DNA from: Campylobacter volucris
GTDB lineage: Bacteria > Campylobacterota > Campylobacteria > Campylobacterales > Campylobacteraceae
Assembly: GCF_008245045.1 (NCBI RefSeq)
Contig: NZ_CP043428.1
Coordinates: 310,001-374,000, forward strand
Direction: 5' to 3'
DNA length: 64,000 nt
Part shown: positions 53,061 to 60,740 of the stretch, in pieces
Position numbering within the stretch: position 1 is the first letter of the stretch
Layout of the letters: the number at the start of each line of letters is the position of its first letter
Made by a program: the position numbers and the translations under genes
The notes under the pieces: generated by a model
What the model saw: only the letters and a program-made list of their open reading frames with translations
What the model was told of the DNA's origin: nothing
Database searches by the model: none

Positions 53061-53495
53061 TTAAACATTCATTTTAAACAATGAATCTGGAATAGTTTTT
53101 TTATCTCCATAAGCATTATTTGTTCCATTTTGTTCAAACATGGCATTTAAAAGATTGTCATAAAAATCTTTAATCACAAGAACTAATTTAGCGTATTCTT
53201 TATTTTTTTGATGTAAGGTATTTAAATTTTGCTTTAAAAGAGCGAGTTTTTCTTTATCTTCATCATCTAAAAGCTCATCTAAGCCTTTATTGTTACCTTG
53301 ATTGCTTAAATCTATCAAGGCTTGATCAAGATTTTTTTTGGCAAGTTGAAAATCGCTTATAAGTTTTGTTTTATCTTCGACACTTTTACTTACATGTTTA
53401 TGATTTGCAGCTTGAATTTGAGTGATATCTTCGATTGTAAGATTGATTAATTTTTCTAAAATTGAATTTGTTTCGTCTAAGTATTTTTTAACCAT
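53061..53495 (-). CDS. flgN: FlgN-like flagellar chaperone
   Basis: A 144-residue helical protein (LDETNSILEKLINLTIEDITQIQAANHKHV ... LLALKQNLNTLHQKNKEYAKLV) typical of FlgN, which escorts FlgK and FlgL to the export gate. FlgN is poorly conserved, so the call leans on its position between flgM and flgK. ATG 53495 has the ribosome site AAAGGA, which lies in the 3' arm of a long hairpin (53503-53529). Translation may therefore be controlled by RNA structure. Confidence 0.85.
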   Translation of the reverse strand: MVKKYLDETNSILEKLINLTIEDITQIQAANHKHVSKSVEDKTKLISDFQLAKKNLDQALIDLSNQGNNKGLDELLDDEDKEKLALLKQNLNTLHQKNKEYAKLVLVIKDFYDNLLNAMFEQNGTNNAYGDKKTIPDSLFKMNV

Positions 53496-53502
53496 TTTCT
53501 AT

Positions 53503-53529
53503 CCTTTCTTGGGCAAAACCCAAAAAAGG
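53503..53529 (-). promoter_or_regulatory. Hairpin sequestering the flgN ribosome site
   Basis: On the transcribed strand, CCTTTTTTGGG (53529-53519) pairs over 11 positions with CCCAAGAAAGG (53513-53503), including one G-U pair, around a 5-base loop TTTTG. The 3' arm carries the flgN Shine-Dalgarno and ends 7 bases before its ATG. No U run follows, so a terminator is less likely than a translational switch. Confidence 0.65.
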
Positions 53530-53538
53530 ATGGAAAAT

Positions 53539-53745
53539 TTATAGTAAAGAATCTGCTATTGCTTTTGAGGTTGATGGTAAATCTATTTTATAATCACCAT
53601 TTTTAATCTGAGCAGCAATCTGAGCAGCTTTACTTTCCTCTGTTTTTTGAGTTTCTTTTGCCTTGTTGTTTTCTTTATTTTCTGTTTTATTTAAATCTGT
53701 AGCAATTTGTTGAGCTACATAACCTTGATGTACCGGGTTTATCAT
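53539..53745 (-). CDS. flgM: Anti-sigma-28 factor FlgM
   Basis: A 68-residue protein, MINPVHQGYVAQQIATDLNKTENK...AAQIAAQIKNGDYKIDLPSTSKAIADSLL. The C-terminal half is the sigma-28-binding helix pair of FlgM (IKNGDYKIDxxxxAxAIADSLL). It holds FliA inactive until exported through the finished hook. A sigma-28 promoter lies just upstream (53781-53806), giving the usual negative feedback. Between flgM and flgN is the hairpin at 53503-53529. The start has GGAGG 9 bases upstream. Confidence 0.92.
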   Translation of the reverse strand: MINPVHQGYVAQQIATDLNKTENKENNKAKETQKTEESKAAQIAAQIKNGDYKIDLPSTSKAIADSLL

Positions 53746-53780
53746 TTTAAGCCTCCGCTTCTATTAAAACTCTAGAAGAT

Positions 53781-53806
53781 ACATCGACAAATAAAAAAAT
53801 AACTTA
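53781..53806 (-). promoter_or_regulatory. Sigma-28 promoter of flgM
   Basis: On the minus strand the pattern is TAAG-N15-TCGATGTA, close to the sigma-28 consensus TAAA-N15-(G)CCGATAA with exact spacing. The upstream half lies at the very end of flgJ. A transcription start near 53774 would give a short flgM leader. Confidence 0.75.
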
Positions 53807-54169
53807 ACCCCTTTCTTTTAAATAATCAAATAATAATTTTGAAAATCCTAAGCCACCGCTTAAAGCCTTACTCATAGTATCATTATACATAGATGAATAA
53901 ATTTCATCGCTTGCATCTTTGCCAAACAAAGAATTTTCTTGTTTTAAAGAAATATCTAAAACACTTTTAATTAAGAAAGCTTCAAAAGCATCAGTTTGTT
54001 CTTTTAAGGCTTTATCTTCATCATTTAAGGCTTGGATATGAGTTATATCATTTTTAAAAGCACTATCTGCATAGTTTTTAGCTGCTTTGTAGCTATTGTT
54101 ATGTTTAGTGATGCTTTCATAAAGATTGCTACTATAATTTTTACTAGCTAAATAATTATCAACTCTCAT
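53804..54169 (-). CDS. flgJ: Flagellar rod-binding protein FlgJ (rod domain only)
   Basis: The 121-residue protein matches the N-terminal rod-binding domain of FlgJ: ALKEQTDAFEAFLIKSVLDISLKQENSLFGKDASDEIYSSMYNDTMSKALSGGLGFSKLLFDYL. The C-terminal muramidase domain of enterobacterial FlgJ is absent, as is normal in epsilonproteobacteria. It begins at the flgI stop with a one-base overlap. Its 3' end contains the upstream half of the flgM promoter. Confidence 0.93.
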   Translation of the reverse strand: MRVDNYLASKNYSSNLYESITKHNNSYKAAKNYADSAFKNDITHIQALNDEDKALKEQTDAFEAFLIKSVLDISLKQENSLFGKDASDEIYSSMYNDTMSKALSGGLGFSKLLFDYLKERG

Positions 54170-55215
54170 TATATCACCTCTAATTCAGCACTAATTGCGC
54201 CAGCTCTTTTTAAATTTTGCATGATAGCTATGATGTCATTTGGAGTAGCCCCAAGTTTATTGAGCATTCTTGCTATATTTGCTACTGTTGTTTTGGTGTT
54301 TGTGATTTTTAAAGTATTTGAAACAGGATCTAAAATTCCACCATCTTTCATATCTATTTCATTTTGTGCTAATGCTGTATTGTTGTTTGGATCGATTTTT
54401 ATAGTTATATCTTTGTGAGTGATTAATATAGGTTCTACTTCTATATTTACACCAGCTACGATAGTGCCAGTTCTTTCATCTATAATTACTTTACTTTCAG
54501 GAGTATAGGCAATATCTTGTTCTAAAACTCTAGCCATAAATTCTACATGAGAAAATTCTTCAGGTTTAACGAGCTTGATAGTTCTAGAATCTAAAGCTTT
54601 AGCTATGTCTGTATCAAAAACAGCATTTAAAACTCTTTCTATATTATTTGCTGTTTTAAAATCAGCTTCTTTTAAACTTAGTATTAAATCATCATTTTGA
54701 CTAAAATTTTGTGGAATTTCTCTTTCAACAACTGCACCATTGATAACATTAGCTGAAGTTGAGTGTGTTCCAGCTGCACCAGGTCTTGGGCTAAGTCCGC
54801 CAATAGCTAATGAACCTTGAGCTACTGCATAAATTTCACCATCTACACCTTTTAAAGCAGTCATAAGTAAGGTTCCACCTTGTAAAGATTTAGCATCGCC
54901 TAATGAAGCTACGCTAACATCAAGCTTATCACCACTTCTTGCAAAAGCAGGTAATTTAGCTGTAACCATTACCGCAGCAGTATTTTTTGATTTGATATCT
55001 CCTGGACTAACTTTTACATTCATACCTTGAAGCATATTTGAGATTGATTGTAAGGTAAATTCACTACTTGTTCCATCACCACTTCCGTTTAATCCAACAA
55101 CTAAACCATATCCTATAAGCTGATTATCTCTAACGCCTACAACATTGGTTAATTCTTTGATAGTAGCTGCATATAAACTAATGCTAAAAGCCATGAAAAA
55201 TAATAATATTCTCAT
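54169..55215 (-). CDS. flgI: Flagellar P-ring protein FlgI
   Basis: The 348-residue periplasmic protein forms the P ring around the rod. It has a signal peptide (MRILLFFMAFSISLYAATI) and the FlgI signature IKELTNVVGVRDNQLIGYGLVVGLNGSGDGT. SPRPGAAGTHSTSANVINGAVVEREIP and IDERTGTIVAGVNIEVEPILITHKDITI follow, and the C-terminus is GATPNDIIAIMQNLKRAGAISAELEVI. A sigma-54 promoter is directly upstream, fitting the rod/hook gene class in Campylobacter. Ribosome site AGGAAG precedes ATG 55215. Confidence 0.97.
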   Translation of the reverse strand: MRILLFFMAFSISLYAATIKELTNVVGVRDNQLIGYGLVVGLNGSGDGTSSEFTLQSISNMLQGMNVKVSPGDIKSKNTAAVMVTAKLPAFARSGDKLDVSVASLGDAKSLQGGTLLMTALKGVDGEIYAVAQGSLAIGGLSPRPGAAGTHSTSANVINGAVVEREIPQNFSQNDDLILSLKEADFKTANNIERVLNAVFDTDIAKALDSRTIKLVKPEEFSHVEFMARVLEQDIAYTPESKVIIDERTGTIVAGVNIEVEPILITHKDITIKIDPNNNTALAQNEIDMKDGGILDPVSNTLKITNTKTTVANIARMLNKLGATPNDIIAIMQNLKRAGAISAELEVI

Positions 55216-55255
55216 CGATTCTTCCTTTAATCTGTTGCTTTTACATTAGATTAAA

Positions 55256-55269
55256 GCAAAAATGATTCC
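55256..55269 (-). promoter_or_regulatory. Sigma-54 promoter of flgI
   Basis: On the minus strand, TTTTGGAATCATTTTTGCTT contains the -24 GG (55269-55268) and -12 GC (55257-55256) separated by exactly 10 bases, matching GGAA-N6-TTGCT. A start near 55244 would give a leader of about 29 bases to flgI. RpoN with the FlgSR system drives this class in Campylobacter. Confidence 0.88.
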
Positions 55270-55273
55270 AAAA

Positions 55274-55930
55274 TTATTTTGATGTATAAAAACTTAAAGT
55301 GGTATTGCCAAATTTTTTTTCTTTATTTTTAGTAAAATGGTTAATTTCTTGCGGAGTTTTAAAAGCACTAGAGTGTTCAAGTATTATAAATTTAAGATTA
55401 TTAGTTTGTAGTGCTTGAATCATCTTTAAAGTTTTTTCATAAATATCTATAAAACCCTCTCGTATATCAAAAGGTGGATCAAGATATAAAATGATTTCTT
55501 CTTTTGTATTTTGTATGATTTGCGGTGTTTTTATAAAAGTATCATCATTAAAACAAATAGTATTTTTATCTATATTGCAAGCATTTTTCAAAGCTATTTG
55601 ATAAGCTTTTTTATCTAATTCTATAGCATAGCTTTTTAAGCAACCATTACTGCGTGCTTCAAGAGCCATAGAAGCGCTTCCTCCAAATGCTTCAATAAAA
55701 ATTTTATTTCGTAAGTGAAAACGCAAAACATTAAAAACACAAGCTTTTACTATGGATTTAGTGCTTCTAGTTGTATTTAAATTGGGCAAAAGAATTTTTT
55801 TACCTTTATAAGAACCACTTTCTATACAAGAATATAGTTTTTGATTTTTTATTTTATTTTGTTTTTTATCTTCTTTTGTGTAAGAATTTAAAAAGTCTTT
55901 GACGCTTTTAAATTCTTCATTTTTAGGCAT
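55274..55930 (-). CDS. rsmD: 16S rRNA (guanine966-N2)-methyltransferase RsmD
   Basis: The 218-residue product has an N-terminal extension of about 35 charged residues (MPKNEEFKSVKDFLNSYTKEDKK) and then the RsmD core. GSYKGKKILLPNLNTTRSTKSIVKACVFNVL is the 'RPTxxxVREALFN' equivalent. The AdoMet motif is FIEAFGGSASMALEARSNG, the acidic ligand is SYAIELDKKAY, and the catalytic motif is ILYLDPPFD. The typical RPT is RST here. Start overlaps the end of the upstream unknown gene by 8 bases. Confidence 0.88.
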   Translation of the reverse strand: MPKNEEFKSVKDFLNSYTKEDKKQNKIKNQKLYSCIESGSYKGKKILLPNLNTTRSTKSIVKACVFNVLRFHLRNKIFIEAFGGSASMALEARSNGCLKSYAIELDKKAYQIALKNACNIDKNTICFNDDTFIKTPQIIQNTKEEIILYLDPPFDIREGFIDIYEKTLKMIQALQTNNLKFIILEHSSAFKTPQEINHFTKNKEKKFGNTTLSFYTSK

Positions 55931-56318
55931 TATTGTGTTCTTCTTGGATGAGATTTTTTATTTGCATTTTATAAATATCAAATATTTCATCAATTTTTTT
56001 ATGACTTTCATTACGAAGTTCTTCTAATATCGCTTGGCATTTTTGATTCATCAATTTTTTTTCACGATATGCTATTTTATAAGCAATATTTTGCAAACTC
56101 GTATTATAATCTTCTAGAGCATTTAATAGCTCTTCGCTACTAAAAGGTATATTTAAAAAAACGGAATTTTTACTAATAATAAATTGTGGTTTTTGTGAGT
56201 GAATTTTTTCATCACAAATTATAAAATCACAATCTTTTTTTAAAACCAAATGATCTTTTAAAAGAAGTTCTAAAGTTTTTTCTAAAATTAAATCTTTACA
56301 CTCAAGAGAAATTTTCAT
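55923..56318 (-). CDS. Unknown protein upstream of rsmD
   Basis: A 131-residue cytoplasmic-looking protein. The first half alternates beta strands (LECKDLILEKTLELLLKDHLVLKKDCDFIICDEKI ... PQFIISKNSVFLNIPFSSEELLNAL), which resembles a small receiver-like fold; the second half is one long helix (REKKLMNQKCQAILEELRNESHKKIDEIFDIYKMQIKNLI). I do not recognise a family and would not assign a function. It overlaps the reductase-like gene by 4 bases and rsmD by 8, so the minus-strand group 57657-55274 is one transcript. A gene of similar size occupies this place in C. jejuni. Confidence 0.75.
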   Translation of the reverse strand: MKISLECKDLILEKTLELLLKDHLVLKKDCDFIICDEKIHSQKPQFIISKNSVFLNIPFSSEELLNALEDYNTSLQNIAYKIAYREKKLMNQKCQAILEELRNESHKKIDEIFDIYKMQIKNLIQEEHNNA

Positions 56319-57007
56319 TCTACTAAACTCACTTTTAAGGAATGTTTTTTCAAAGTATATGGTACTATACCTAAGGCTAAATTTGCAAGTTCTGCAAAGG
56401 TTAAAATATAAAAATCTTCAAAATTTCTTCCAGAAATAGTTTGTAATTGTTTAAAACATTTATCAAACATATAAAAAGCATAAAAATCTTCAACGACTAA
56501 AAAATCACTTCCGCTATCATAAGCATCTAAGACAATCGCTGCTGCCATTTGATATGCTAATTCTGGATTTAAATTTAAAAAGCTATATCCGCAAGATTTG
56601 TGTTTTCTTTCAAAATCTATAATTTTAGCATCAAGCAAATTTAACAATTTCAAAGATGATTGTGTTTCAAATTCTCCTTGGTAAATACACGCATTAAAAT
56701 TGCTAAAGTTTTTTATAATATGATTTTTGCTTAGATGTTGTAGAAAAATATCAGGTGCATATTGAATTTTTTCAATTTTATTCATAATATCATAAGAGCT
56801 AAATTCGCATGCTAAGATATTATCATCATTCATCATTCTTTCGTATTCTTTTAGGATATGTTCAGGATTATAATCAATGATAAAATAATTTTTTCCTAAA
56901 GGTTTTTCGCAAATTTTATTTTTAATTTCTATCGCATCTAGAGCATCTTTTATGATATCAAAAAAACAAAATAAATCGTTATTGTTATTAGTGTAAATAT
57001 TATACAT
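56315..57007 (-). CDS. Cysteine-depleted CCG-domain protein (HdrB/SdhE/MfrE C-terminal-like)
   Basis: The 230-residue protein follows the path of an HdrB-type CCG domain. FSNFNACIYQGEFETQSSLKLLNLLDAKIIDFERKHKSCGYSFLNLNPELAYQMAAAIVLDAYDSGSDFLVVED and LTFAELANLALGIVPYTLKKHSLKV align by eye with the second domain of MfrE/SdhE (GC...LE.L....G..V.....CCG.......A........A...GAD.IV.PC..C, then LP.LLGLALG). The cluster ligands are mostly lost: the CCG doublet is SCG and the 'PCPxC' turn is EDFYAFYMF. No iron-sulfur cluster is likely. It is paired with an SdhB-like degenerate protein encoded 11 bases upstream. Function unknown. Confidence 0.7.
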   Translation of the reverse strand: MYNIYTNNNNDLFCFFDIIKDALDAIEIKNKICEKPLGKNYFIIDYNPEHILKEYERMMNDDNILACEFSSYDIMNKIEKIQYAPDIFLQHLSKNHIIKNFSNFNACIYQGEFETQSSLKLLNLLDAKIIDFERKHKSCGYSFLNLNPELAYQMAAAIVLDAYDSGSDFLVVEDFYAFYMFDKCFKQLQTISGRNFEDFYILTFAELANLALGIVPYTLKKHSLKVSLVE

Positions 57008-57018
57008 TAAAATATCCT

Positions 57019-57657
57019 TTAAAATATACTTCTTGCATAGCCTGCTTTAACAAGCATTTTTTTAAGCTCTTTAATGTAAGCTTCATAGTCTGATTCATTA
57101 AATGAAATAAAATTTTTAAAAGTTGTATGATAGTAAATTCCATTTTCTTCATTGGCAACTAATTTTAAAAATTGAGGAGTTTTATCAGGATATTTTAGCA
57201 ACATTTTGTATGCAAATATAAAAAAGCTATCTCCTAAGTATTGAGGTAAAAATTCCCTAACCTCACTTGTGTAATATAAAAAATCATATTGTTTATAAAG
57301 TTCTATATCATGAGTATCTATTAGACCATCAAATAAATGAAGTTTGTCATAAAAATCACTTTTATCCATGATGAGATCTTTAATAGCTCTTTTGGTATCA
57401 AGCGGTTCTATGATAAGTTCTGTTCCAAATTCTTGGATAATATTTTTTAAATTTCTTCTTTGTCTGATTGCTATTTGATTGATTTTGATACAACTTTCAG
57501 AGTTTTCATCAAAATCAAAATATATATCATCTTTTTTTACTTGTAAAAGTAGATCATAAACGCTTTGAAAATCATCGCTATCATAAACATAAGGCTTATA
57601 ATAAGCTAAATAATCACTATTTTTATCAAAACGAAAAATTCTTAAAATGATTTTCAT
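57019..57657 (-). CDS. DUF5644-like, degenerate SdhB/MfrB ferredoxin-domain protein
   Basis: The 212-residue protein begins MKIILRIFRFDKNSDYLAYYKPYVYDSDDFQSVYDLLLQVKKDD, which parallels the start of succinate dehydrogenase/fumarate reductase iron-sulfur subunits (I-RY-P--D------Y-V----- TVLD-L--IK). Where SdhB has the [2Fe-2S] cysteines (SC--G-CGSC---ING---LAC), it has SESCIKINQIAIRQRRNL with one cysteine. The C-terminal ferredoxin clusters are absent; instead DAFFIFAYKMLLKYPD-type helices occur. It seems a cofactor-less descendant of MfrB/SdhB kept next to a CCG-domain relative. The pair precedes rsmD and flgI on the same strand. Function unknown. The ribosome site AAGGAT precedes ATG 57657. 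Confidence 0.68.
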   Translation of the reverse strand: MKIILRIFRFDKNSDYLAYYKPYVYDSDDFQSVYDLLLQVKKDDIYFDFDENSESCIKINQIAIRQRRNLKNIIQEFGTELIIEPLDTKRAIKDLIMDKSDFYDKLHLFDGLIDTHDIELYKQYDFLYYTSEVREFLPQYLGDSFFIFAYKMLLKYPDKTPQFLKLVANEENGIYYHTTFKNFISFNESDYEAYIKELKKMLVKAGYARSIF

Positions 57658-57743
57658 ATCCTAATCCTTGGTGTTATTTTTCATTATATACATTTTAAAC
57701 TTATAAAAATTTGATTATTATAGAAAATTAAATTCATTTTGTA

Positions 57744-57749
57744 TAAAAT
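57744..57749 (+). promoter_or_regulatory. -10 box immediately before thiL
   Basis: TAAAAT (57744-57749) within TATAAAATA ends 6 bases before the thiL ATG at 57756. A start at the usual 6-8 base distance would fall on or next to the ATG, implying a leaderless or near-leaderless transcript. No Shine-Dalgarno is visible before the ATG. Confidence 0.5.
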
Positions 57750-57755
57750 ATTCAC

Positions 57756-58577
57756 ATGGATAAGGAAAAATTGATTATTAAAGCTTTTGCTAATCCTATC
57801 AATGGCGATGATGGAGCTGTTGTTGATGGGTATTGTTATTCTAAAGATTTATTTTGTGAAAATGTTCATTTTAAAAGATCATGGATGAGTTTAGAGCAAA
57901 TTGGAGCAAAGGCTATGCTTGTTAATATTTCTGATGCAATTGTAATGAATTCAACTCCAAAATATGTTCTTTTAGGACTTTCATTGCCAAAGGATATTTC
58001 TTTTGATGAGGTAAAAAAACTTCAAAATGGTTTGCTTAAAGAAGCAAAAAAATTTGATATACAAATCATTGGTGGTGATACAATTTCTGATGATAAAATC
58101 AATATTTCTTTAACCCTTATTTCTAAAATCAACCAAAAAGCTATCTATCGTAAAGGTTTAAAAAAAGGCGATCTTTTAGCTTTTAGTGGAAAATTAGGTG
58201 ATAGTATTAAGGGTTTAAAAATTTTACAAAATGGATTTTTCTTACATTCTAACCATCGCTCTATAAGGCCCAATTTAAAACAAAAATTTTTTTACGATAT
58301 AGCTAAAAAAATAAGAGTAAGTATGGATATATCAGATGGTTTGAATAAAGATTTATCAAGAATGCTTGCTATAAATCGCTTAAGTGTTACATTTTTAAAA
58401 AAATTAAATTTCTTTGAATTAAATAGTGCAGAAGAATATGAAATTTTATTTGCATTTGATAAAAAATATAAAGCTTATATTAAAAATATGGCAAAAAAAC
58501 ATAGAGTAAAATTAAATATTTTTGCCAAAACTAAAACTGGAAGGTATAAATATTATGGAAAAGAACACCATTTTTAA
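57756..58577 (+). CDS. thiL: Thiamine-monophosphate kinase
   Basis: ThiL phosphorylates thiamine phosphate to the active diphosphate. The 273-residue product has the metal and ATP motifs [10 protein letters not shown] at residues 18-27, [61 protein letters not shown] and [15 protein letters not shown]. It is shorter than the roughly 320 residues of E. coli ThiL but has all core motifs, as in other Campylobacter. There is no ribosome site upstream and a -10-like box sits close to the ATG. It overlaps truD by 23 bases. Confidence 0.92.
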   Translation: MDKEKLIIKAFANPINGDDGAVVDGYCYSKDLFCENVHFKRSWMSLEQIGAKAMLVNISDAIVMNSTPKYVLLGLSLPKDISFDEVKKLQNGLLKEAKKFDIQIIGGDTISDDKINISLTLISKINQKAIYRKGLKKGDLLAFSGKLGDSIKGLKILQNGFFLHSNHRSIRPNLKQKFFYDIAKKIRVSMDISDGLNKDLSRMLAINRLSVTFLKKLNFFELNSAEEYEILFAFDKKYKAYIKNMAKKHRVKLNIFAKTKTGRYKYYGKEHHF

Positions 58578-59667
58578 ACCACTTTATGCTTTAAAGCATA
58601 GCCTTATTGATGTATATTTTTCCAAAAATAGCAATGATTTTGTGGTTAGAGAAAAACCCTTGTATGAATTTAGTGGTAAGGGTGAGCATCTTATTTTACA
58701 TATACAAAAAAAAGATTTAAGCACAAGCGAGGCTTTAAGAATTTTAAGTGAGCAAAGTGGTGTGAAAATAAGAGATTTTGGATATTGTGGATTAAAAGAC
58801 AAGCAAGGTTTAACCACGCAATATATCTCAATGCCTAAAAAATTTGAAGAAAATTTAAAAAATTTTAAACACGAAAAAATGAAAATTTTAGAAACTTTTA
58901 TCCATGATAATAAACTTCGTATAGGTCATTTAAAAGGAAATTCATTTTTTATAAGATTAAAAAAAGTTTCTAGTGTGGATGCGCTTAAGATAGAGCAAGC
59001 TTTTAATAATTTAAAAATTCAAGGTTTTGCTAATTATTTTGGCTATCAGCGTTTTGGAAAATTTCAGGATAATTTTTTGCAAGGTTTGGAAATTTTACAA
59101 GGCAAAAAAATAAAAAATAAAAAAATGCAAGAATTTTTAATTTCTGCTTTTCAAAGTGAGCTTTTTAATAGATATTTGAGTAAAAGAGTGGAAATTTCTC
59201 ATTTTATGCAAGAATTTAGTGAAAAAGAAATCAAACAAATTTATACCTTTAATACACAAGAATACAAAAATTTAAAACAGCAAAAACAATTTTTTAAATT
59301 GCTTCAAGGGGAAGTTTTAGGTCATTATCCTTTTGGAAAATGTTTTATTTGTGAAAATTTAGAAGATGAGGTGCAAAGATTTATACAAAAAGACATTAGC
59401 GCTATGGGGCTTTTAATTGGAGCAAAAGCTTATGAGAGTCAAAATGATAGCTTAGCTTTAAAAATAGAAGATGGAATTTTTAGTGATTTTTATAAGTATA
59501 AAGCTCAAATGCAAGGTTCTAGGCGATTTTTATGGTCATATATGCAAGATTGTAAGTATCATTATGATGAAGAAAAGGCTCATTTTATTTTAGAATTTTT
59601 CTTGCAAAAAGGTTCTTATGCAACTGTAGTTTTAGAGGAGATTTTGCACAAAGACATTAACGAATAA
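58555..59667 (+). CDS. truD: tRNA pseudouridine(13) synthase TruD
   Basis: The 370-residue product has the catalytic aspartate in [21 protein letters not shown], the N-terminal strand [47 protein letters not shown] and [12 protein letters not shown] of the TruD family. It pseudouridylates position 13 of several tRNAs. I choose ATG 58555 ([13 protein letters not shown]) with GGAAGGT 10 bases upstream; an earlier in-frame ATG at 58522 would lie deeper in thiL. It overlaps thiL by 23 bases and probably depends on the same transcript. Confidence 0.95.
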   Translation: MEKNTIFKPLYALKHSLIDVYFSKNSNDFVVREKPLYEFSGKGEHLILHIQKKDLSTSEALRILSEQSGVKIRDFGYCGLKDKQGLTTQYISMPKKFEENLKNFKHEKMKILETFIHDNKLRIGHLKGNSFFIRLKKVSSVDALKIEQAFNNLKIQGFANYFGYQRFGKFQDNFLQGLEILQGKKIKNKKMQEFLISAFQSELFNRYLSKRVEISHFMQEFSEKEIKQIYTFNTQEYKNLKQQKQFFKLLQGEVLGHYPFGKCFICENLEDEVQRFIQKDISAMGLLIGAKAYESQNDSLALKIEDGIFSDFYKYKAQMQGSRRFLWSYMQDCKYHYDEEKAHFILEFFLQKGSYATVVLEEILHKDINE

Positions 59668-59712
59668 AATTTAAAAATGATATTTAATATCAGTTAAAAT
59701 TTATTTTTTATA

Positions 59713-59731
59713 AATTATAATAACCATTATC
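59713..59731 (+). promoter_or_regulatory. Fur box over the -10 of the DUF2325-fldA operon
   Basis: The 19 bases at 59713-59731 match the classic Fur consensus at 15 of 19 positions by my count. They include a perfect TATAAT -10 (59716-59721). Iron-loaded Fur bound here would block RNA polymerase. The operon contains fldA, a common iron-sparing gene. The start of the first gene is 22 bases downstream with AAAGGAG as ribosome site. Confidence 0.75.
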
Positions 59732-59752
59732 ATTTTTTACTAAAGGAGTAAA

Positions 59753-60070
59753 ATGTCAGTTTTGGTTATTGGTGCAGATGAGATCACCCCTATTAAGGCA
59801 GTTTTAACAAATTTAGGTGCAAAAGATATAGAACATTGGGATGCTAGAAATGAAAATAGGGTAAATAGAAAACCTATCCCGCAAAACACACAATGTATTG
59901 TTATGCTTACAAGTTTTTTAAATCATAATACTATGAAAAAAATCAAAACAGAAGCTAAAAAAAGAAATATACCATTAGTATGTGCTAAACGAAGTGTTAG
60001 TTGTGTGTATTGTGAGTATTGTAAGGTATTTGGATTAGATCAAGAGTATAAATGTGCAAAAAAAGGATAA
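59753..60070 (+). CDS. DUF2325 family protein
   Basis: The 105-residue protein has an N-terminal Rossmann-like strand-helix (MSVLVIGADEITPIKAVLTNLGAKDIEHWDARN) and the DUF2325 pattern (IVMLTSFLNHNTMKKIKTEAKKRNIPLVCAKRSVSCV). The C-terminal tail is cysteine-rich (five cysteines: C-x2-C-x2-C flanked by two more) and could bind a metal or cluster. It is first in an operon with an unknown gene and fldA, behind a Fur box. A homologue precedes fldA in C. jejuni. The role is unknown; iron-dependent regulation is inferred from the promoter. Confidence 0.85.
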   Translation: MSVLVIGADEITPIKAVLTNLGAKDIEHWDARNENRVNRKPIPQNTQCIVMLTSFLNHNTMKKIKTEAKKRNIPLVCAKRSVSCVYCEYCKVFGLDQEYKCAKKG

Positions 60071-60074
60071 ATCG

Positions 60075-60740
60075 ATGTTTGGATTTAGTCAAAATCGCCA
60101 ATTTATCCCAGATGTTTTTAAAAATTATTCCTTATATGAAATAAATTATATATTTTTAAATTTTTATAATGCTTTAAATGAAGATGATATGAAAATTCCA
60201 TATAAATATGCAAATAAAGCACAAAATTTAAAAGAATTATTTATTTTAAGGATTAAAGATTTATTACAAGAAAGTGATGATATTAAGTGTTTTTATTCTA
60301 AAAATATTATTCAAGCTTATGTAAATAGCACTAGTATTAAACTAGAAAATAAAATTCCAAAATCATCACTTGCAAAAATGATATTAAGTATATCAAATGA
60401 TAGTTTTTTAATAAACCCACAAATTGCATTTGAAAATTTTGTTTTTGATAAAATTTGTAAAAGCAATCCTAAATTAAAAATGAGATTTAAAAATAATTTG
60501 TGCATTATAGAAGATAAAATGGCTATATTAGCAAAATTTGATCAAAATCAAGATAAAGATATACAGCAAGCATTAAGGTATATTAGTGAAAATTCGTTTG
60601 AAAAATTTTACATTGTGTATCCAAGGAGTGAAAATTTCACTCATTATAAACAAATAAGAGCTTTTTTATGTGAAAATAATAATACTTTGCTAAAATTAGT
60701 ACCTTATACTATTAATAATCAAATTTTAAGGAGATGTTGA
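60075..60740 (+). CDS. Unknown protein between DUF2325 and fldA
   Basis: A 221-residue protein beginning MFGFSQNRQFIPDVFKNYSLYEINYIFLNFYNALNEDDMKIPYKYANK. No membrane segment, signal or catalytic motif is evident; it is rich in Lys, Asn and Phe. A central stretch (SLAKMILSISNDSFLINPQIAFENFVFDKICKSNPKLKMRFKNNLCIIEDKMAIL) and the 'IVYPRSENFTHYKQIR' stretch look globular. ATG 60075 has AAAGGAT upstream; a GTG at 60054 in the same frame is inside the previous gene. It ends in a one-base overlap with fldA (TGATG). A conserved gene of similar size sits here in C. jejuni; function unknown. Confidence 0.8.
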   Translation: MFGFSQNRQFIPDVFKNYSLYEINYIFLNFYNALNEDDMKIPYKYANKAQNLKELFILRIKDLLQESDDIKCFYSKNIIQAYVNSTSIKLENKIPKSSLAKMILSISNDSFLINPQIAFENFVFDKICKSNPKLKMRFKNNLCIIEDKMAILAKFDQNQDKDIQQALRYISENSFEKFYIVYPRSENFTHYKQIRAFLCENNNTLLKLVPYTINNQILRRC

